The notes below the pieces were generated by a model that ran no database searches, was not told the origin of the DNA, and saw nothing but the letters and a program-made list of their open reading frames with translations. This document shows, piece after piece, positions 57,686-64,000 of a stretch of DNA of 64,000 bases; position 1 is the first letter of the stretch, and each line of letters begins with the position of its first letter. The stretch is from Galbitalea sp036271795 (GTDB lineage: Bacteria > Actinomycetota > Actinomycetes > Actinomycetales > Microbacteriaceae). A program made the position numbers and the translations under genes. The stretch spans positions 1 through 64,000 of the forward strand of contig DATAZY010000002.1 of the NCBI GenBank assembly GCA_036271795.1. The letters are read 5' to 3'.

Positions 57686-58153
57686 CTACCACTGCACGAC
57701 GGACGCTGGGCCAGGAAGGAACTTCACATCCTCGGCCGGCACACCGCTTCTCGAAGCCCCGACGAATTCCAGCTCGAGCGGATCATCGTTCCGGGCATCC
57801 ACTATGACGGAGGCCAGGCCGAACGGGCTCGGGTTGAATTCATTTCCCCACTGGATGATCGCCGCGATCACCAGATTGAGTCCCTGTCCCGCCTCGGTCA
57901 GGTGGTAGCTCGATCGTTCGCGGGATCCCGCCTCGCGATACGCGCGCTTTTCGAGGATTCCGGCAGATACCAGCGTCGCCAGTCTCGCGGTCAGGATGTC
58001 GCTCGGGATCCCGAGCTGGTCGCGGAACTGGGAGAACCTGGTCTGCCCGCGGAGCGCGTTGCGGACGATGAGAAGCGACCACTTCTCGCCAATGACGTCA
58101 AGCGTGCGGACGACCTGGCAGCGGGGCTCTTCGACGAGAGATTTGAACGGCAT
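57686..58153 (-). CDS. HxlR-family transcriptional regulator
   Basis: 155 residues from ATG 58153. The winged helix CQVVRTLDVIGEKWSLLIVRNALRGQTRFSQFRDQLGIPSDILTARLATLVSAGILEKRAYREAGSRERSSYHLTEAG covers residues ~12-90, with Cys12 and the GEKWS motif typical of HxlR proteins. A C-terminal tail of ~50 residues follows. It is divergent from an MFS exporter gene, and a perfect palindrome between them is the likely operator, so it probably represses the exporter and itself. Confidence 0.93.
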   Translation of the reverse strand: MPFKSLVEEPRCQVVRTLDVIGEKWSLLIVRNALRGQTRFSQFRDQLGIPSDILTARLATLVSAGILEKRAYREAGSRERSSYHLTEAGQGLNLVIAAIIQWGNEFNPSPFGLASVIVDARNDDPLELEFVGASRSGVPAEDVKFLPGPASVVQW

Positions 58154-58173
58154 GGCAAAAGGTTAGCGCCTTA

Positions 58174-58190
58174 AGTTGGAAATTCCAACT
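58174..58190. promoter_or_regulatory. Perfect palindromic operator, HxlR type
   Basis: AGTTGGAA-A-TTCCAACT, with perfect 8-bp arms around one central base, 20 bp before the HxlR start (58153) and 21 bp before the MFS start (58212). The AAGTTGGAA-type sequence is what I expect for HxlR-family operators. Confidence 0.65.
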
Positions 58191-58211
58191 CAGACCTGTT
58201 ACGGTGGCGCA

Positions 58212-59453
58212 ATGCCCATTTCGACAATGCCCACCACACGCAAACCGCTGTCACGTCGAGCAACTTTCTGGTCCGCGTCCTCCGTTCTTGCGCTGTGTCT
58301 CTGGGCCAGTGCCGCCGCCAGCGTTCTGTACCCGAGCTACCAAGCCGACTGGAAGCTGACCTCTGTCGTCATTACTTCCGTCTTCGGTACCTATCCCGTT
58401 GCGCTGCTGCTGGTCCTGATCTTCTTCGGGGGGATCTCCGACTACGTTGGCCGTCGCAGGAGCATACTGTTCGGAATCGTGCTCATCGCGATCTCCGCGG
58501 TGTTGTTCGCCGTCGCGCCAAACGTTGGCTGGCTGTTCGCCGCTCGTGCGCTGCAGGGTTTCGGGACCGGGTTTGCCATCGGCGCGGCAAGCGCGCGACT
58601 GGTCGAGAACAACATTTCCGCGAACCCGCGATTTCCGAGTTCGATGACCACCGCATCTACCGCGACCGGGCTGACGCTCGCACTAGTCCTGTCCGGTGTG
58701 CTGGCCCAGCTTGCCCCGCTGCCGCTCGTGCTGAGCTTTGTGCTTCTGTTCGTGCTCGCCGCGTTCTCGTTCGTCTTTGTTGCACTGACTCCGGATGACC
58801 GGCCGTCGCCGACCGGCGAACGATGGCGGCCCCAGGCGCTGCACCTGGCGCCCGGCACTGTTCGGCCCTTTGTGCTTGCGACCATCTCGGTGTCGGTCGC
58901 GTATACGGTCGGCGCGCTGTTTCTTTCGCTTGCGTCGTCGATGGCGCGGCAACTGACTCACACTTCCAATCTCGTGGTCATCGGCTCGACCCTCGCTGTC
59001 TCCTCGGTTGTGATTGGGGTGACGGCGCTGCTCATCCAGCGGGTGCACGCCCACCTCGCGATCGCGCTCGGTGGTGTGGTGTCCATCGGTGGGCTCGCGC
59101 TGATGGCGGCGACAGCGTCATCCGGTTCGCTGGAGCTCCTCCTGCTGTGGAGCGCGGTCGCGGGCGTCGGCTATTCGTTCGCTTTCACGGGCGGGCTCTC
59201 CCTGCTGGCGCGCACGACACCGGATCGGCACCGCGGAGCGACGCTCTCGCTGCTGTACCTGTTCTCCTACCTGATGCAGGCGGTGGCCGCGATCGGCGCC
59301 GGCGCCCTGGCGACCGCGATCGGTCTTGGGCCGGCCATCGGCGTCGTGGCGCCGATCGTGGCGGTGCTGTGCGTTGTGGCGGTCGTGCTGGCCGCGGTCG
59401 ATTTCGCGGGCCGGCGTCGCGACGCCGTCGCGGCACTACCCGCGCGCGGGTAG
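58212..59453 (+). CDS. MFS transporter, probable drug exporter
   Basis: 413 residues from ATG 58212 with GGTGG upstream. Twelve membrane spans can be counted. The loop between TM2 and TM3 carries GGISDYVGRRRSIL, the MFS signature, near residues 75-88, and RALQGFGTGFAIGAASARLVEN follows in TM4. It is divergent from an HxlR repressor gene and is likely induced by the compound it exports. It overlaps the convergent VOC gene by 18 bp. Confidence 0.92.
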   Translation: MPISTMPTTRKPLSRRATFWSASSVLALCLWASAAASVLYPSYQADWKLTSVVITSVFGTYPVALLLVLIFFGGISDYVGRRRSILFGIVLIAISAVLFAVAPNVGWLFAARALQGFGTGFAIGAASARLVENNISANPRFPSSMTTASTATGLTLALVLSGVLAQLAPLPLVLSFVLLFVLAAFSFVFVALTPDDRPSPTGERWRPQALHLAPGTVRPFVLATISVSVAYTVGALFLSLASSMARQLTHTSNLVVIGSTLAVSSVVIGVTALLIQRVHAHLAIALGGVVSIGGLALMAATASSGSLELLLLWSAVAGVGYSFAFTGGLSLLARTTPDRHRGATLSLLYLFSYLMQAVAAIGAGALATAIGLGPAIGVVAPIVAVLCVVAVVLAAVDFAGRRRDAVAALPARG

Positions 59454-59807
59454 CTCCTGCAGCGACCAGGTGTTGCCGTCAGGGTCTGCGAAGTAGACGA
59501 ACCGGCCCCATGGCATCTCGGTCACATCGCTGGCCTCGACTCCTGCGGCAGTCAGCTGCGCATGGGCGGCGGCTGCATCCGGGATGACGATCTGGACGCC
59601 CTTCTGTGAACCGGGGGCCATTTCGGTGATTCCGGTTCCGAGGACCACAGAACAGGCAGATCCGCGCGGGGTCAGCTGCACGAATCGGATCCCGCCATCC
59701 ACCCGATGGTCGTGGTCGAGGACGAAACCGACCTGCTCGACATAAAAGGAGATCGCGCGGTCGACGTCCGTCACCGGGATGGCGACCAGTTCAAGCTTCC
59801 AGTCCAT
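59436..59807 (-). CDS. VOC (glyoxalase-like) domain protein
   Basis: 123 residues from ATG 59807 with GAAGGGC upstream. The pattern LELVAIPVTDVDRAISFYVEQVGFVLDHDHR ... FVQLTPRGSACSVVLGTGI ... GVQIVIPDAAAAHAQLTAAGVEASDVTEMPWGRFVYFADPDGNTWSLQEL is a complete VOC domain; the final FADPDGNTWSLQE includes the usual metal-binding Glu. It is divergent from the WYL-type regulator gene at 59897, which probably controls it through a 17-bp operator. Confidence 0.9.
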   Translation of the reverse strand: MDWKLELVAIPVTDVDRAISFYVEQVGFVLDHDHRVDGGIRFVQLTPRGSACSVVLGTGITEMAPGSQKGVQIVIPDAAAAHAQLTAAGVEASDVTEMPWGRFVYFADPDGNTWSLQELPARG

Positions 59808-59858
59808 GTGAAATGCCCTTCGTTGTGGTGATTGATATCTCAAGCCTCTCTTCTATAT

Positions 59859-59875
59859 AGGTCACTATCTGTCCT
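59859..59875. promoter_or_regulatory. Inverted repeat between the VOC gene and the WYL-type regulator gene
   Basis: AGGTCA-CTATC-TGTCCT, with 6-bp arms and one mismatch, in the 89-bp divergent region. AGGnCA/TGnCCT half-sites are typical of YafY/WYL-type regulators. It lies 21 bp before the regulator's start and 51 bp before the VOC gene's start. Confidence 0.4.
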
Positions 59876-59896
59876 GAATAGCGTCACAATTGAGAA

Positions 59897-60862
59897 ATGG
59901 CCGAAACGACGACACGGATCCTGTCGCTCCTCGGACTGCTGCAGGCGCACCGCCAGTGGTCGGGCCCCGAGCTCGCGGAGCGACTGGGCGTTACGGAACG
60001 AACCCTCCGACGCGACGTCGAACGGGTCCGCGAACTCGGCTACCGGGTTGATGCCGTGCGCGGCCCGCTGGGCGGCTACCGACTCGAGGCGGGCGGCCAG
60101 TTGCCGCCGCTCCTGCTGACCGAAAACGAAGCCGTTACGATGGCAATCGGGCTGAGGGTCGCCGCCCAACGCGGACTCGTGGACGGCGAGCTCACCACTC
60201 AAAGTGCCCTCGCGAAGTTCGAGCAGGTGCTGCCCTCCGCACTCCGTCGCAGAGTGAACGCCCTCGCGACTCATCTCGAGGCGGAAACGCCGCGCACGCC
60301 GACAGTCTCCCAGGAGGTGCTCGGCACGCTCGCTCTCGCCTGTCGCGACTCCGAGCGCATCCGGTTCTCCTACGAGGACGGACGGGGCGCGTCAAGCGAA
60401 CGAGTCGCGGAACCACATGCGCTCGTCGTGGCGTCGCGCAACTGGTTCCTGGTCTGTTGGGACGTGCGGCGGGCCGACTGGCGCACCTTCCGGGTCGATC
60501 GCGTATCTCACCTGTTTGGTACCCGGCTCAGATTCGAGGCTCGCGAACTGCCCTCTCCGAGCGCTGCAGAGTATGTCGCGGCGTCCGTTGCGTCCCTCCG
60601 CCACAGGGTCAGCATGGAGGTGCTGCTCGAGCTTCCGCTCGCCGACGCTCGCCGTGCCTTCGGGCCATGGGGTGAGCAGGCGTCTGCCGTGGACGAGACC
60701 ACGACACGGTGGCGGGTGGAGGGCGAATCGCACGAACATCTGTTCGGTGCGCTCGCCTGGATCCCCGCCGGGGTCGACTACGAACTGGTCGGCGACCAGG
60801 ACCTGGTCGACTTCGTGCGATCAGCGGCCGCGCGAGCGTTGGGTTCCGTCAGGACGCGCTGA
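59897..60862 (+). CDS. YafY/WYL-type transcriptional regulator
   Basis: 321 residues. An N-terminal winged helix (RILSLLGLLQAHRQWSGPELAERLGVTERTLRRDVERVRELGYRVDAVRGPLGGYRL, residues 7-63) is followed by a WYL domain (RIRFSYEDGRGASSERVAEPHALVVASRNWFLVCWDVRRADWRTFRVDRVSHL, about 154-207) and a C-terminal extension. WYL regulators sense nucleic acids or small ligands. The divergent VOC gene is the natural target. It overlaps the convergent EamA gene by 14 bp. Confidence 0.92.
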   Translation: MAETTTRILSLLGLLQAHRQWSGPELAERLGVTERTLRRDVERVRELGYRVDAVRGPLGGYRLEAGGQLPPLLLTENEAVTMAIGLRVAAQRGLVDGELTTQSALAKFEQVLPSALRRRVNALATHLEAETPRTPTVSQEVLGTLALACRDSERIRFSYEDGRGASSERVAEPHALVVASRNWFLVCWDVRRADWRTFRVDRVSHLFGTRLRFEARELPSPSAAEYVAASVASLRHRVSMEVLLELPLADARRAFGPWGEQASAVDETTTRWRVEGESHEHLFGALAWIPAGVDYELVGDQDLVDFVRSAAARALGSVRTR

Positions 60863-61742
60863 ACAGCAGCGACGCCGCAATCACCAGGCCAACGGCGACG
60901 AACTGGAGCCGGGTCATCCTCTCCTTGAGGATCGTCGCCGCAAGGATGACCGTGACCACCGGGTAGAGCGAGATCAGCACCGAGATGACGGCGAGGTTGC
61001 CCCGGTGGAGCGCGACGATGATGAACGTGTCGGCGAGCGCTGCCATGACCCCGGAAGCCGCAGCTGCGATCCACGCCATTCGACTCGAGAGCGTGCTGAC
61101 GGCTTCGGGGGATGGCTGCAGAAACGACAGTCCGCTCGCCCGGCTCCCGATCAAACGGATCACGACCCAGGCCAGCGCGAGAATGACCGTGCCGACGACG
61201 ATTTCCCACAGCGCGGGAATCACCCCGGAGTTCCTCGGCGCGAGATCGAGGGAGATAAGCGAGGCGCCGAACAGCAGGCCGGATGCGACCGCGAGGAGCC
61301 CCCCGCGGAACGAGATGTGCACTTCTCCGCGCTTCGGCGGCGGCGTCAGAAGAAGGATCGCAACGATGCCGATGCCGATCGCAATCCAGCCGACGAGGTT
61401 GAGGCCCTGTCCCGTTGCGGTCGCAACCGCCACGGGAACGATCGATTGGATCAGTGCGATGAGCGGCGACAGCAGACTCATCGGTCCGATCGCGAGCACC
61501 CCGTAAAAGGCGAGCAGGCCAAAGACGGCGAAGGTGCCACTGATCACGCCGGTCCACACGCCGCCGGGCGACCACGTTCCGCCAACGAGAAGCAGCGCAA
61601 GCAGGATGACGATTGTTGCGACGGCGTAGTTGAACAGCGTCGCCGTGACGAGATGGATGCGGCGAGCCGCGAATGCGCCGAAGAAGTCCGAGGCGCCGTA
61701 GACGGCGGCCGCCCCGAGAGCGAGCACGACGACGAGGACCAC
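60849..61742 (-). CDS. EamA/DMT-family transporter
   Basis: 297 residues from GTG 61742 with ten hydrophobic segments in two five-helix halves, as usual for EamA transporters. The first half begins LALGAAAVYGASDFFGAFAARR; the second half ends with LISLYPVVTVILAATILKERMTRLQFVAVGLVIAASLLF, the characteristic EamA ending with the LKERMTRLQ loop. It likely exports metabolites or amino-acid-like compounds. No ligand can be inferred from its neighbours. Confidence 0.92.
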   Translation of the reverse strand: MVLVVVLALGAAAVYGASDFFGAFAARRIHLVTATLFNYAVATIVILLALLLVGGTWSPGGVWTGVISGTFAVFGLLAFYGVLAIGPMSLLSPLIALIQSIVPVAVATATGQGLNLVGWIAIGIGIVAILLLTPPPKRGEVHISFRGGLLAVASGLLFGASLISLDLAPRNSGVIPALWEIVVGTVILALAWVVIRLIGSRASGLSFLQPSPEAVSTLSSRMAWIAAAASGVMAALADTFIIVALHRGNLAVISVLISLYPVVTVILAATILKERMTRLQFVAVGLVIAASLLFSAS

Positions 61743-61769
61743 GTGCCCATCTAACCGGCTGCCGCCGAC

Positions 61770-61948
61770 TTACTCCGCGGGTGTTACCGCGCGCCGCCTG
61801 CGCCACCGGATGAGATTAACGATGCCGAACCAGATGGCCCCGCCGAGGACGAGCCGGTGGCCTTGGCCTCGAGCGCGAGGAGTCGGGTGATCGAGAGCCC
61901 CAGCGCCATAATGATTGCCGGAACAAGCAAGCGCCGATGCGTGAGCAT
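61770..61948 (-). pseudogene. Small two-TM membrane protein, frameshifted
   Basis: From ATG 61948, one frame encodes MLTHRRLLVPAIIMALGL and continues SITRLLALEAKATG, a good first membrane segment, then degenerates into Ser/Gly-rich text. From about position 61855 a different frame reads HRLVLGGAIWFGIVNLIRW and ends RRRRAVTPAE at 61770, a good second segment. Joined by a one-base shift they make a ~60-aa protein with two membrane spans and a basic tail, like small membrane proteins common in actinobacteria. A deletion, a sequencing error or, less likely, programmed frameshifting can explain it. It lies between the EamA gene and the AKR gene, antisense to neither. Confidence 0.45.
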
Positions 61949-62024
61949 GTCCCAACTTTGCCGGAATTCTGCCTCGAGCAAATCACGATTCGGGCGTCAT
62001 TTGGCAGCGAGTAGTGTCGATCAA

Positions 62025-63011
62025 ATGGACCAGCGCATCCTCGGCAGAACCGGTCGCTCCGTTTCCGTGATCTCGCTCGGCACCTGGCAGTTGGGCGGTG
62101 ACTGGGGGTCGGTGAGCGAGAAAGATGCCCGGGAAGTTCTCGATGCATCGGTCGGCGCGGGTGTCAGCATGTTCGATACGGCCGACGTCTATGGGGACGG
62201 ACGCAGCGAGCAGCTGATCGGGGGATACCTCGCCGATCGGCCGGACCTCGACATCTTCGTTGCAACGAAGATCGGCCGGCGGAGCGAGCAAGTTTCCGAG
62301 AACTACTCGCTCGCGAACTTTCGCGACTGGATCGACCGGTCACGGGCGAACCTTCGCACGGAGACGCTCGACCTCGTGCAGCTGCACTGCCCGCCGACCG
62401 CGGTCTTCGCGAGCGACGAGGTCTTCGACGGTCTCGACATCCTCGTCGCCGAGGGCGCGATCGCGAACTACGGAGTGAGCGTCGAGACCGTTGACCAGGC
62501 TCTGACGGCGATCGCGCGGCCGCGGGTTGCGACGGTCCAGCTCATCCTGAATGCGTTTCGGCTGAAGCCGCTCGACACCGTTCTTCCGGCCGCAGTAGAT
62601 GCCGGGGTCGGCATCATCGCGCGGGTTCCTCTCGCGAGCGGGTTGCTGAGCGGTAAGTACACCGAGCGGACCGTGTTCCCCGCGGATGATCACCGCAACT
62701 ACAACCGGCACGGAGAGTCTTTCGATGTCGGCGAGACATTCTCGGGAGTCGACTTCGACGCCGGTGTCGCGGCCGCGCACGAATTCGCTGAGCTCGCGCG
62801 GGGCGCCCGACTCGAGCCCGCTACGGCCGCGCTGGCGTGGGCGGCCCAGCGGCCCGGGGTGAGCACGGTCATCCCCGGCGCGCGCAACGCCGCCCAGGCC
62901 GAGGCGAACGCGGCAGCCGGCGCGGTGCCTGCGCTGCCTGCTGAGTTCACCGCTGGAGTGAACGGCCTCTACGACCGGTACTTCCGAGTCGCCCTGTCCA
63001 ACAAGTGGTAG
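62025..63011 (+). CDS. Aldo/keto reductase
   Basis: 328 residues from ATG 62025. AKR features: GTWQLGGDWGSVSEKDAREVLDASVGAGVSMFDTADVYGDGRSEQLIGG with catalytic Asp and Tyr (near residues 50-55), Lys in FVATKIGRR (near 80) and His in VQLHCPP (near 118). The C-terminal coenzyme segment ALAWAAQRPGVSTVIPGARNAAQAEANA is present. It belongs with the YajO/Tas-like group that reduces aldehydes, but no substrate is suggested by context. The MFS gene starts inside its last codons. Confidence 0.92.
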   Translation: MDQRILGRTGRSVSVISLGTWQLGGDWGSVSEKDAREVLDASVGAGVSMFDTADVYGDGRSEQLIGGYLADRPDLDIFVATKIGRRSEQVSENYSLANFRDWIDRSRANLRTETLDLVQLHCPPTAVFASDEVFDGLDILVAEGAIANYGVSVETVDQALTAIARPRVATVQLILNAFRLKPLDTVLPAAVDAGVGIIARVPLASGLLSGKYTERTVFPADDHRNYNRHGESFDVGETFSGVDFDAGVAAAHEFAELARGARLEPATAALAWAAQRPGVSTVIPGARNAAQAEANAAAGAVPALPAEFTAGVNGLYDRYFRVALSNKW

Positions 63012-64000
63012 AGGCACAGAAGCCGGGCAAACTCCCGCGCGCCTTTCAGAACCTGTTCGTCTCCAATCTCGCCACGAACCTCGGCGACGGCGTCATCCGC
63101 ACCGCCTCGCCCCTGCTCGCGATCCGACTGACGCAGGACCCGCTGCTCATCTCGCTGCTGCCCGCGCTTGCCCTCCTGCCGTGGCTGTTTTTCGCCATCC
63201 CGTCCGGCATCCTGATCGACCGGATCGACCGGCGCGTTGCACTTCGGATCGCGAACGGCGTCCGAGTCGCGCTCGCTGTGTTCCTTGTCGTGCTGTTCGC
63301 GACGCATTCTTTGACGATCTGGTCACTGTTTCTGGTCGCATTCATCGACGGAAGCTGCGAGACGATTTATGACGGCGCGATCCGGGCGATGATGCCGAGC
63401 ATCGTGACCAAGGACCTGCTGCCGACCGCCAACTCGCGAATCGAAGCGGGCGAGCTGATCCTGCAGAACTTCCTCGCGGCGCCCCTCACGTCGCTGCTGT
63501 TTGCCATCGCCGTGCTCATCCCGCTCGGTGCCAACATTGGGTTCTACGCGCTCGCGGTCATTCTCGCGCTCCTGCTGCCGCGGCAGGCATCCGGCATCCA
63601 ATTCACCGGCGTCGGCGAAGGCGTTCGCCCGAAGTGGTACCTGCAGTTCGTTGACGGTTATCGCTTCATCATGGCCAACAAAATGTTCCGCACGCTATGG
63701 TTCTTCACGACCTTCACGGGACTGTGTTTCTCGGCGGCGACCGCGAGCTTTGTTCTGTTCCTGGTCAAGCAGACCGGCCTGCCGCCGTCGCTCTATGGAA
63801 CATTCCTGCTCACCGGGGCCGCCGGCGGCATCCTCGGCAGCGTCTTCGCGGCGTGGTTCAAGAAAAAGCTCGGCGCGGGCCTGACCATGGCGATCTCGAA
63901 CCTCGTCTCGTGCGCGGCGCTGCTGCTCGTCGGCCTCGTCCCCACGATCTGGGCCGCTGCGGCGGGCTTCTTCATCAGTTCGTTCAGCGTGCTCGTCTGG
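63005..64000 (+). CDS. MFS transporter (cut by window end)
   Basis: The frame starts at GTG 63005, inside the last codons of the aldo/keto reductase gene, and stays open to the window edge (332 residues). The start FQNLFVSNLATNLGDGVIRTASPLLAIRLTQDPLLISLLPALALLPWLFFAIPSGILIDRIDRRVALRIAN is a typical MFS_3 N-terminus with the GxxxDRxxRR loop. About nine spans are visible; at least two are missing. It resembles enterobactin- or tetracycline-type efflux proteins. Possibly co-transcribed with the reductase, with which it overlaps by 7 nt. Confidence 0.88.
   Translation, partial: MVEAQKPGKLPRAFQNLFVSNLATNLGDGVIRTASPLLAIRLTQDPLLISLLPALALLPWLFFAIPSGILIDRIDRRVALRIANGVRVALAVFLVVLFATHSLTIWSLFLVAFIDGSCETIYDGAIRAMMPSIVTKDLLPTANSRIEAGELILQNFLAAPLTSLLFAIAVLIPLGANIGFYALAVILALLLPRQASGIQFTGVGEGVRPKWYLQFVDGYRFIMANKMFRTLWFFTTFTGLCFSAATASFVLFLVKQTGLPPSLYGTFLLTGAAGGILGSVFAAWFKKKLGAGLTMAISNLVSCAALLLVGLVPTIWAAAAGFFISSFSVLVW

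Noticed and set aside
60417..61754. Plus-strand frame of ~445 codons antisense to the EamA gene
   Set aside because: Hydrophilic mirror of a membrane-protein gene; starts inside the WYL-type regulator gene and has no ribosome site.
1..64000. CRISPR array, rRNA operon, toxin-antitoxin pair or complete prophage
   Set aside because: No spaced repeats of CRISPR type, no rRNA sequence, and no phage structural or integrase gene were seen; only a relic transposase and att-like repeats are present.

Overview
The window is a chromosome segment from a high-GC Gram-positive bacterium. Gene density is high, GTG and TTG starts are common, stop/start overlaps (ATGA, GTGA, TGATG) are frequent, and 'gatgcc' (Asp-Ala) codon pairs recur. 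Together with a palindromic repeat at 175-217 of a kind I associate with Microbacteriaceae (inference from memory), this suggests that family. About 70 protein genes (two cut by the window edges), one tRNA, one relic transposase and a set of palindromic operators can be supported. There are no rRNA genes, CRISPR arrays or intact insertion sequences.

Layout. 1-3030: end of a gene, tRNA-Ala(CGC), then a lower-GC accessory stretch with orphan membrane proteins, an IS3-type transposase relic and two 34-bp repeats that resemble a tRNA 3' end. 3028-7270: membrane proteins, a lipoprotein, a CmpB-like protein, a dienelactone hydrolase and a DUF6338 protein coupled to a small basic protein. 7512-13011: a MoxR-like ATPase/VWA pair, two small genes, and a SURF1 gene that runs into mscL. 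13248-20501: one operon with a complete dipeptide-type ABC importer, an NtaA/DmoA-type flavin monooxygenase and an FMN reductase, probably for an organosulfur or similar compound. 20539-25973: DUF998, VOC, rhomboid-like, two MarR regulators, a DUF6069 protein, a fatty-acid desaturase and an HtrA-like protease. 26053-35649: a large BTAD/NB-ARC regulator, a PHP protein, an autoregulated-looking Clp-N/HTH protein, DedA, an aldo/keto reductase, and a cell-surface protein with an ABC exporter.

35858-52435 is the metabolic centre. A first module encodes a CoA-transferase, a solute-binding-protein-like protein without a signal peptide, a MaoC hydratase and a LacI regulator; its pathway is not recognised. 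It is followed by a complete non-phosphorylative L-fucose (or related 6-deoxy/galacto-sugar) pathway: aldose dehydrogenase (39821), L-fuconate dehydratase (40823), lactonase-type amidohydrolase (44899), ABC sugar importer (45979-49361), SDR dehydrogenase (51347), diketo-acid hydrolase (50496) and mutarotase (52112), plus a second enolase-superfamily enzyme, an RraA-type protein and a Gfo/Idh oxidoreductase. A FadR-type regulator (42103) probably controls it through an 11-bp site found three times.

52437-64000 holds a membrane protein that may use a non-canonical start, an ABC drug-type exporter behind two palindromes, DUF2255, SRPBCC and DUF2510 proteins, an HxlR/MFS divergent pair around a perfect palindrome, a VOC/WYL-regulator divergent pair, an EamA transporter, a frameshifted small membrane protein gene, an aldo/keto reductase and a truncated MFS gene.
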